The notes under the pieces were generated by a model that saw nothing but the letters and a program-made list of their open reading frames with translations, was not told where the DNA came from and did not search any database. DNA of 27,332 nt from Methanomassiliicoccales archaeon UBA147. Its GTDB lineage: Archaea; Thermoplasmatota; Thermoplasmata; SG8-5. Positions within the stretch are counted from its first letter, which is position 1. The number at the start of each line of letters is the position of its first letter. A program made the translations under genes and the position numbers. The DNA is taken from contig DAJR01000037.1 of NCBI GenBank assembly GCA_002496385.1, forward strand, positions 1 to 27,332, in the 5' to 3' direction. This document shows, one piece after another, positions 6,975 through 12,619 of this stretch.

Positions 6975-7750
6975 TGGAATCCCAGGATGTTTTTCCGGAA
7001 GAGGGGGACCTGGTCGTTTGCACCGTGAAGAGCGTCAAGAGCTTCGGCGCCTTCGTGGAACTTGAGGAATACCCCGGCAAGGAGGGTTTCATCCATGTCG
7101 CGGAGATAGCCACGGGCTGGGTGAAGCGCATGAGCGATTACGTGCGCGACGGCCAGAGGGTCGTCTGCAAGGTCCAGGCCGTGGATTCCGCGAAGGGCCA
7201 CATCGACCTGTCTCTCAAGAAGGTCAACGCCCACCAGAAGCGCGAGAAGATTCAGGAATGGAAGAACGAGCAGAAGGCCACCAAGCTCATTGAGATAGTG
7301 GCCGAGCGGCTGGGCACGACTGTCGAGGATTTCAGGAATAAATACAGCCCGAAGCTCATCGAAGAGTTCGGCGGCCATTACGCCGCATTCGAGGCCGCAG
7401 CCGAGGAAGGCGGCTTCCCCAAATCCTTCAAGGGCGAATGGGTCGACAATTTCATCGCCGTCGCAAAGGAGAATGTCACGATTTCCACTGCCAAGGTCGA
7501 CGGCATAATCGAGATAACCTGCCCGGGCGGGAACGGCATCGAGAACATCAAAAAAGCGCTGATGATGGCCGAGGAGATGGGCGGCGAGGAAGGAAAAGTC
7601 AAGGTCCAGTACATGGGAGCACCCAAGTACCGCATAGTCGCGACAGGCCCCGAGTTCAAGGCCGCAGAGGACCTGCTCAGAACAGCAGCCGAGAAAGCCG
7701 TCAAGGAGATCCAGAAGCACGGCGGGACAGGCCGTTTCGAGAGGTCTTGA
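6974..7750 (+). CDS. eif2a: Translation initiation factor aIF2, alpha subunit
   Basis: The 258-aa protein begins MESQDVFPEEGDLVV. It has an S1/OB-fold domain over residues ~10-85 (VKSVKSFGAFVELEEYPGKEGFIHVAEI...HIDLSLKKV), then a helical middle domain, then a C-terminal alpha-beta domain (ITCPGGNGIENIKKAL...YRIVATGPEFKAAEDLL). Together with the beta and gamma subunits it forms the complex that brings initiator tRNA to the ribosome; the alpha subunit contacts the tRNA and the gamma subunit. The frame is open further upstream, but the protein family and the one-base overlap with S27e set the start at 6974. The order S27e, aIF2-alpha, Nop10 is a conserved archaeal arrangement. Confidence 0.96.
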   Translation: MESQDVFPEEGDLVVCTVKSVKSFGAFVELEEYPGKEGFIHVAEIATGWVKRMSDYVRDGQRVVCKVQAVDSAKGHIDLSLKKVNAHQKREKIQEWKNEQKATKLIEIVAERLGTTVEDFRNKYSPKLIEEFGGHYAAFEAAAEEGGFPKSFKGEWVDNFIAVAKENVTISTAKVDGIIEITCPGGNGIENIKKALMMAEEMGGEEGKVKVQYMGAPKYRIVATGPEFKAAEDLLRTAAEKAVKEIQKHGGTGRFERS

Positions 7751-7751
7751 G

Positions 7752-7928
7752 ATGGACAACAACATGGCCAAATGCATGGAATGCGGCGCATACGCCCTAC
7801 GTGAAGTGTGCCCCAAATGCGGGGGCCGCGCAACGACCCCTCACCCACCCAGATTCTCACCGGAAGACAGGTACGGCCACTACCGGAGGCGGCTGCACAA
7901 GCTCGCCGCCGAGGAGGCCGTGCAATGA
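7752..7928 (+). CDS. nop10: H/ACA ribonucleoprotein component Nop10
   Basis: The product is 58 aa. It has a zinc ribbon (KCMECGAYALREVCPKCG) followed by PHPPRFSPEDRYGHYRRR, the hallmark of Nop10. It is a core subunit of H/ACA RNPs, where it supports the pseudouridine synthase Cbf5 in RNA-guided modification of rRNA. The ATG at 7752 is 1 bp after the aIF2-alpha stop; a second ATG at 7764 is possible. The stop overlaps the PAC2 gene start in an ATGA arrangement. Confidence 0.95.
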   Translation: MDNNMAKCMECGAYALREVCPKCGGRATTPHPPRFSPEDRYGHYRRRLHKLAAEEAVQ

Positions 7929-8677
7929 AAGACATCATCGTCGTCTATCACGAGCAGCCCAAGCTGAAGTCCCCGATTATGGTTGAAGGTCTTCCCGGCG
8001 TCGGCAATGTGGGTAAGCTTGCCGCCGAACACCTGATTTCCCAGCTCAAGGCCAAGAAATTCGCCACTGTCTATTCCAAGCATTTCCCACCTCAGGTGCT
8101 CATCGGCGACGACGGCGTGATCAGGCTGGTATCCAACGACCTATACTACCATAAGACGGGCTCGGGGCATGACATTGTGATTCTCTCCGGCGACTACCAG
8201 GGCATATCCCAGGAAGGCCAATATGAGATTTCTTACGAGGTTCTGGACATGTTCGAGAAGCTCGGCGGGAGCAGGGTATATACGCTGGGCGGCTGGAGCG
8301 TCGGCAAGCTCATCGCGGAACCGAGGGTGCTCGGCGCCACGACCTCCGCCGAACTGGTGAAAGAGTTGAAAACGGTTGGCGTGGAATTCTCCAAGGACGA
8401 GCCTGCCGGCGGCATAGTCGGCGCGGCCGGTCTGCTTCTGGGCCTCGGCAAGCTCAGGGACCTGGATGCCGCGTGCCTCATGGGGGAGACCTCGGGCTAT
8501 TTCTCGGACCCGAAGAGCGCCCAGAGCGTGCTGGAGATACTTGAAAAGCTGCTCGGGATAAAGATAGATTTCACCGAGCTGGAGCAGCACGCCAAGGAGA
8601 TTGACGAGCTCACTGCCAGCCTCAACGACCTCAAGCCCGCGGTAAGCAAGACCGACGAGCTGAAGTACATTGGCTGA
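7925..8677 (+). CDS. Proteasome assembly chaperone (PAC2) family protein
   Basis: The 250-aa product has the PAC2-family opening, with an early strand followed by MVEGLPGVGNVGKLAAEHLI. It also contains the middle blocks LVSNDLYYH, DIVILSGDYQG, YTLGGWSVG and GAAGLLLGLG. Archaeal members form rings or assist proteasome assembly, and this one ends with a helical tail (residues ~215-245) that could be a small coiled coil. The start overlaps the Nop10 stop by 4 bp. A run of six T just after its stop, inside the end of the convergent DUF2240 gene, may serve as its transcription terminator. Placement in this translation operon is common in archaea. Confidence 0.88.
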   Translation: MKDIIVVYHEQPKLKSPIMVEGLPGVGNVGKLAAEHLISQLKAKKFATVYSKHFPPQVLIGDDGVIRLVSNDLYYHKTGSGHDIVILSGDYQGISQEGQYEISYEVLDMFEKLGGSRVYTLGGWSVGKLIAEPRVLGATTSAELVKELKTVGVEFSKDEPAGGIVGAAGLLLGLGKLRDLDAACLMGETSGYFSDPKSAQSVLEILEKLLGIKIDFTELEQHAKEIDELTASLNDLKPAVSKTDELKYIG

Positions 8678-9154
8678 TCATTTTTTGTAGCGCTTCCCGA
8701 GGTCTTCCTCGACCGTGTCGAAGAATTCAGACACGTCCACGCCGAGGCTTCTGGCGACAATCAGCGCCGCCACCTCGGTGTCCACCGACATCCTGTCCTG
8801 TGTCTGGTTGGCCTGGGAGATCAGGTCCTGGACCGGCATGCCGGTCTTGAGCGCTGTCGCGTCGATGATCTTCATGAACATCCCTTTTGGCTGCACCGCG
8901 CCTTGGAAGATTTCTGGGCTCGGTGTGTATCCCTTCGGAACCGCGGTGCTCTTGTGGTCGAACGAGGGCTTCACCATCCCGTCCTCCATGACCAGGAGAC
9001 CGCTTCCCATTCCCGCGTCCAGCAGTTTCTGGGCGTCCTTGGGCGTGAACCATCTGAAATCCAGCGAGACAGCGAAAACGAAATCCTTCTCGCTCATGGA
9101 CATCTTGCCCTTCTTTCTGAATATCTGCGCAATCGCAGCCTCAAGTTCGGACAT
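8678..9154 (-). CDS. DUF2240 family protein
   Basis: The 158-aa product begins MSELEAAIAQIFRKKGK and contains LDFRWFTPKDAQKLLDAGMGSGLL, a helical segment typical of DUF2240, an archaea-specific family of unknown function. The N-terminal half looks like a winged-helix module. After a linker (KGYTPSPEIFQG) comes a second helical part with DRMSVDTEVAALIVARSLGVDV. The frame is open further upstream, but the ATG at 9154 fits the family and overlaps the end of the upstream HisA-like gene by 14 bp, so the two are an operon. Nucleic-acid binding is plausible but unproven. Confidence 0.8.
   Translation of the reverse strand: MSELEAAIAQIFRKKGKMSMSEKDFVFAVSLDFRWFTPKDAQKLLDAGMGSGLLVMEDGMVKPSFDHKSTAVPKGYTPSPEIFQGAVQPKGMFMKIIDATALKTGMPVQDLISQANQTQDRMSVDTEVAALIVARSLGVDVSEFFDTVEEDLGKRYKK
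8681..8686 (+). terminator. T-run after the ribosomal operon
   Basis: Six consecutive T lie 3 bp after the PAC2 stop codon. Archaeal RNA polymerase ends transcription at T runs. The same bases encode the C-terminal lysines of the convergent gene. Confidence 0.35.
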
Positions 9155-9821
9155 CTCTCGGTTCCCCCAGTTCCCTGTAATCCACAATGAGGCCTCCCAC
9201 GCCGGCCGCTTCATACTTTTCCATGTCATCGCCTGCAACGCGGCCGCAGATATAAACCTCATCGAAGCGGGATGCCAGCTTCATGACCGTGTCCAGGTCC
9301 GGGGGCGTCCTGTCCCTGAGCCCGCCCAGGTCGAAGAACACGGCCTGCCCCGGCAAAGCCTTCCCACCAAGCTCGGCGACCAGCGCCTCCATGCCCATCC
9401 CGGATATGCGGGGGTCCCGGCTCACAATGCCGCGGTCCCATGCCGCGGAGAACAGGATATCCTCGGATATCTCGCAGGCAGCGAATAACTCGTCCAGGGA
9501 AGTCAGGGACAGCGTGCCGAGAACCACTTTCGACACATCCGAGACGAACAGGTCCATCATGCTGCCGGAATCCCGGGTGCCCGCATCCAGCCAGATATCT
9601 CTCAGGCTTGACATGCGCTTGACCGTCGCGAGGTTGGGGGAATTCCTCTCCAGGCCGTCGATGTCCAGGATGAACATCTCCTCGCCGGGGAGGTTGAGAT
9701 CCTTCAGGACATTTGCGGGGGTCCGGAACTGGCCGTCATCATTCCTGAGATAGGAGTACCTCCCGGCTTCGGCCACGGCCACATGCCCCCCCCTGATGGA
9801 CATGGCAGGTATCAGTTTCAT
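9141..9821 (-). CDS. HisA/HisF-like TIM-barrel protein
   Basis: The 226-aa product starts MKLIPAMSIRGGHVAVAEAG, the first strand and loop of HisA-like barrels. It continues with MFILDIDGLERNSPN, IWLDAGTRD, VVLGTLSL, AVFFDLGGL and VYICGRVAG, giving the repeated strands of a (beta/alpha)8 fold. In true HisA the first strand carries a catalytic Asp (IPAIDL); here that position is Ser8. It is therefore unlikely to be the histidine-pathway isomerase and belongs with archaeal HisA-related proteins of other or unknown function. The ATG at 9821 is preferred over the TTG at 9827. It is the first gene of a pair with the DUF2240 gene. Confidence 0.8.
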   Translation of the reverse strand: MKLIPAMSIRGGHVAVAEAGRYSYLRNDDGQFRTPANVLKDLNLPGEEMFILDIDGLERNSPNLATVKRMSSLRDIWLDAGTRDSGSMMDLFVSDVSKVVLGTLSLTSLDELFAACEISEDILFSAAWDRGIVSRDPRISGMGMEALVAELGGKALPGQAVFFDLGGLRDRTPPDLDTVMKLASRFDEVYICGRVAGDDMEKYEAAGVGGLIVDYRELGEPRDVRT

Positions 9822-9865
9822 GCGCAATCCTAAATCAACGGTCGATATAAAATCTACCGCTCCGC

Positions 9866-12067
9866 CTATTCAATGTGCTGGATCTCGCCGCAGTGCGGGC
9901 ACATCACCTCGATCGGCCGCCTTGTGGTGGTGATCTCGATGGGGCTTCCGCATTCGATGCACTCGACCATCCGGCCGGATGCATCCTGTGTGCGCTTGGG
10001 CAACATCGGCTCGGCAGGCCCGGATTTGATGAGCCCGTCCTTCTCCATGTTCTTGACCCTCTTCCTTGTCCTGTAAGAGACGAAGAGCGCCAGCAGCGTG
10101 AGCAGGAACAGGCCGACGCTGAAAATCGGAATGTCGCTGATCCTGAGATACCAGAGCGGGTTGGCCCCGGATCTGACGAGCAATATCTCCGTGGCAGAGG
10201 CCTGGGTGGTGCCGAAATCGCATGTGGCCATGAATGCCTGGTCTCCCTGGTCCACATTGTCCGGAATGGTGTATATCAGGGTGCCGCTGGTCTCGGTTGT
10301 CTGCAGGTTCGATATCGGGCCGTTCACAAGGCCGTAGGATATGTAGAAGCTCGACGGCGTGTTGGCATTGCCCATCACGATTATGGTGTACTCCACGGCG
10401 ATTATGTCCCCCGGCGAGTAATAATTCCTGTTGAAGTCAAGGTTCAGGAGGTAACCCGAGAACAGGAAGGCGCTGTCATTTCCCTGGACGACCCTGCCGC
10501 CGGCAGAGCCGAAGACAGTGAACACATAGAGGTTGGAAGGCGCGGCCGGAACGATGAAAACGAAATTGGGTTGCGATATGGCGCCCTCATCGACAACGTT
10601 CCTGTCGCTGTCATACACGACATAGAATGTGTTAGGCTCGGTGTCCATGCTCCCGATTATGGAATAGGAGACTGTGAGCCTGTCGCCCGGATTGTAATAC
10701 TCCTTGTCCGCATTCACCAGGACAATGGCATAGGCGACCCTCACCTGCTGGACCACCGATGCGCTGTTTCCCGCCCCGTCGTCGGCCGTCACCCTTATCC
10801 AGAGCCAGCCTTCGAAGTTCTTCGGAATGGTGAAGGAGAAATTGCCGTTGACCTGGGTGTCCCTTGCGAAGAGCGAGCCCGTGGAAGAGGTGGCGCGTAT
10901 CTCGAGTATGTATGTGAAACCTGCACTGGCAGTACCGCCGATGGCGGAAGCGGTCGCGAACACGTAAAGGGTCTCGCCGGAGGCATACTGCGCACGGTTG
11001 AAGTCCAGCACGATGCTGATGGACGAGGAGGAAACTATCTCGAATGACTGGCTGTCGGAGATTGAGTTCGTGCCCTTGTAGCCGTATATCTCCAGCTCGA
11101 AAAACGAATTATCGACATATGCCGGGTTGGTGAGCGCGACGATGTGCTTCAGCACTCCCTGGGAGTCTGTCCTCAGGGTAATTGGCCCGTACACCGGGTT
11201 GATGTCCCCCACCTTCTTGATGGAGATGCTCACATTGCACTCCGGCTCGGCGCCGTCGGACAGGGACGGGTTTGCCGGGCTGTCTGTCGCCAGTGTCATC
11301 ACAGTCAGGCTGAGCAGAGAACTTGGCGTGTACTGGTCCTTGTCCATGTTGATGATCACCCCGAGCCTCTTGATGCTGAACTCCGCCTTTGAGTATTGGC
11401 TCCTCAGCGGCGCTGTGGAACTGCTGTTGAACCAGCCATCGACGAAGTAATCCATGCTGTAATTGACAATCGGGGGGATCTTGAACGATACGCTTCCAGC
11501 CGAGCTGGTGAACAGGTGTGCCTCCAGTAACCGAGACACCCGGGACGGATTGGCCGGGTTCTGCATCCACACATCTATCCTCCCGACCCCGGACGCGGGC
11601 AGGGTCTGGTCCTTGAGATTGTTCGCGGTCCAGAACACACGGAGTTCGTCGCTGCTCAGGTAACTGCTCCTGTCTGTTTCTATCGTGAACACATATCCCT
11701 GTACGGAATACTCCTCCTCGATCTCGACCGCACCGTTCGGCCGCTTCACGCGGATGAGGTATTCCCCGTCGGGCACATTTGGAACTTCATATGAAACTTT
11801 CACCGAACCGCTGGCTGGCATGATTATATTGCCTCCGGGTATCAGCACCTCCGCCCCGAGGACGCTGTAAACCTCGAACCTCTCGTTCTCGGTGTCGCCT
11901 TTTATTATGATGCTCATCACCTCTCCCGGGACATAGGTTGTCGTGCCGGTGTATTTGCCGGGAACCAACTCCAGGTCTGTGACCGCGGCCTTGGAAGGCG
12001 CGGGCACGGCGATGATGACGCAGGCGAGCGCGAAGGTCAGAATCAGTGCCAATATCATGCGGGGCAT
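9866..12067 (-). CDS. Surface protein with Ig-like repeats, one TM helix and a cytoplasmic zinc ribbon
   Basis: The 733-aa product has a signal peptide (hydrophobic residues 4-22, ending near APSKA). A long extracellular part holds at least five Ig-like or macroglobulin-like domains. Their first strands share a pattern such as LDFNRNYYSPGDIIAVEY, seen near residues 127, 237, 352, 449 and 541. A single membrane helix is at 645-665, then a basic stretch (SYRTRKRVKN), and a C-terminal zinc ribbon with C703, C706, C723 and C726. It is probably anchored with the repeats outside and the ribbon inside the cell. The Y..G(D/E) strand motif is common in archaeal surface and alpha-2-macroglobulin-related proteins. 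Function could be cell-surface structure, adhesion or signalling. It is transcribed alone; a TATA-like element lies at 12133-12142. Confidence 0.75.
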   Translation of the reverse strand: MPRMILALILTFALACVIIAVPAPSKAAVTDLELVPGKYTGTTTYVPGEVMSIIIKGDTENERFEVYSVLGAEVLIPGGNIIMPASGSVKVSYEVPNVPDGEYLIRVKRPNGAVEIEEEYSVQGYVFTIETDRSSYLSSDELRVFWTANNLKDQTLPASGVGRIDVWMQNPANPSRVSRLLEAHLFTSSAGSVSFKIPPIVNYSMDYFVDGWFNSSSTAPLRSQYSKAEFSIKRLGVIINMDKDQYTPSSLLSLTVMTLATDSPANPSLSDGAEPECNVSISIKKVGDINPVYGPITLRTDSQGVLKHIVALTNPAYVDNSFFELEIYGYKGTNSISDSQSFEIVSSSSISIVLDFNRAQYASGETLYVFATASAIGGTASAGFTYILEIRATSSTGSLFARDTQVNGNFSFTIPKNFEGWLWIRVTADDGAGNSASVVQQVRVAYAIVLVNADKEYYNPGDRLTVSYSIIGSMDTEPNTFYVVYDSDRNVVDEGAISQPNFVFIVPAAPSNLYVFTVFGSAGGRVVQGNDSAFLFSGYLLNLDFNRNYYSPGDIIAVEYTIIVMGNANTPSSFYISYGLVNGPISNLQTTETSGTLIYTIPDNVDQGDQAFMATCDFGTTQASATEILLVRSGANPLWYLRISDIPIFSVGLFLLTLLALFVSYRTRKRVKNMEKDGLIKSGPAEPMLPKRTQDASGRMVECIECGSPIEITTTRRPIEVMCPHCGEIQHIE

Positions 12068-12132
12068 GGGAATCTCCGAATGCCAGCGAACAAGCGGGTT
12101 CTCCCTTCATCCCTGTTAAGCTGGCAGATGTA

Positions 12133-12158
12133 GTAATATAAGCTTGTATATATATAAT
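12133..12158 (-). promoter_or_regulatory. AT-rich promoter region of the surface-protein gene
   Basis: On the minus strand there are two TATA-like elements, one at about 12147-12158 (alternating TA) and one at 12133-12142 (cttatattac). The nearer one would give a leader of about 45 nt. Confidence 0.4.
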
Positions 12159-12216
12159 TTATGTAGGCAAGTAAGAGTTCACTGGAATGGTGTCTAAATA
12201 ACGATTTTATGTGTAT

Positions 12217-12254
12217 GGGTCTGGGAATTAGGGTCTAGGGACTAGGGTCTAGGG
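12217..12254 (+). repeat. Six GGG tracts, possible G-quadruplex
   Basis: GGG occurs at 12217, 12223, 12231, 12238, 12245 and 12252, separated by 3-5 nt loops of the type TCTA/ACTA. This satisfies the usual G-quadruplex pattern on the plus strand. It lies between the end of one minus-strand operon and the promoter of the next gene. Confidence 0.55.
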
Positions 12255-12273
12255 TTGCCAACATATGTTTTGT

Positions 12274-12296
12274 GCTGGCTGTTCAAGTCAGCCAGC
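12274..12296. other. 8-bp perfect hairpin
   Basis: The arms gctggctg and cagccagc enclose the loop ttcaagt. It sits between the G-tract block and the C-tract repeats. It resembles a tRNA T-arm but has no tRNA body around it. Confidence 0.6.
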
Positions 12297-12300
12297 AATT

Positions 12301-12385
12301 CCTAGCCCCTTTATCCCATTTTGCAAACAAAGCCCCTAGCCCCTTTATCCCATTTTGCATGCAAAGCCCCTAGCCCCTAGACCCC
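12301..12385. repeat. 34-bp direct repeats with C tracts
   Basis: Two 34-bp copies (12301-12334 and 12335-12368, two mismatches) begin cctagcccctttatccc, and a third, shortened copy starts at 12369. The CCCC tracts make the minus strand G-rich, roughly mirroring the GGG block at 12217. Downstream of the ATPase operon on the minus strand. Confidence 0.7.
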
Positions 12386-12412
12386 GTTACCCAAAAATAA
12401 ATGAAAAACCGC

Positions 12413-12619
12413 TCATGCCAAATCCTTCTTCGGTTTCTGCCTCTTCTTTCCCTTCTTGCTGCCGGAGTGCTTCTGCCTCTTCTTCCTGGCGAGCGCACCA
12501 TAGTCTAAGTCAGCCTCCCCGTGCACCGGGCAGGGCTTTCCGAGGCGGCAGACCCGGCACTTCTCCTTGGGCGTGGGCGGGCAGGCGCCGACCATGTGGC
12601 CGTACTTTCTGCGCGGCAT
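12413..12619 (-). CDS. Small basic Cys-rich protein coupled to the P-type ATPase
   Basis: The 68-aa product begins MPRRKYGHMVGACPP. It has C13, C21, C24, C30 and H33, so it could bind one zinc ion, then ends in a very basic tail rich in Lys and Arg (residues ~46-66). Its ATG shares one base with the ATPase stop codon (TGATG), which strongly suggests translational coupling. I do not recognise the family. The basic tail suggests nucleic-acid or ribosome contact, while the tight link to a cation pump could instead mean a metal-related accessory role. No signal peptide or membrane helix is visible. Confidence 0.65.
   Translation of the reverse strand: MPRRKYGHMVGACPPTPKEKCRVCRLGKPCPVHGEADLDYGALARKKRQKHSGSKKGKKRQKPKKDLA

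Noticed and set aside
9875..11047. A 390-codon open frame on the plus strand
   Set aside because: It is the antisense shadow of the surface-protein gene in GC-rich DNA, with Arg/Gly/His-rich composition and no domain.
12224..12302. A tRNA, because the hairpin at 12274-12296 is a perfect T-arm (loop ttcaagt) and ggaatt/aattcc could be an acceptor
   Set aside because: The part between holds GGG repeats with no D-arm or anticodon arm, so the resemblance is probably chance.
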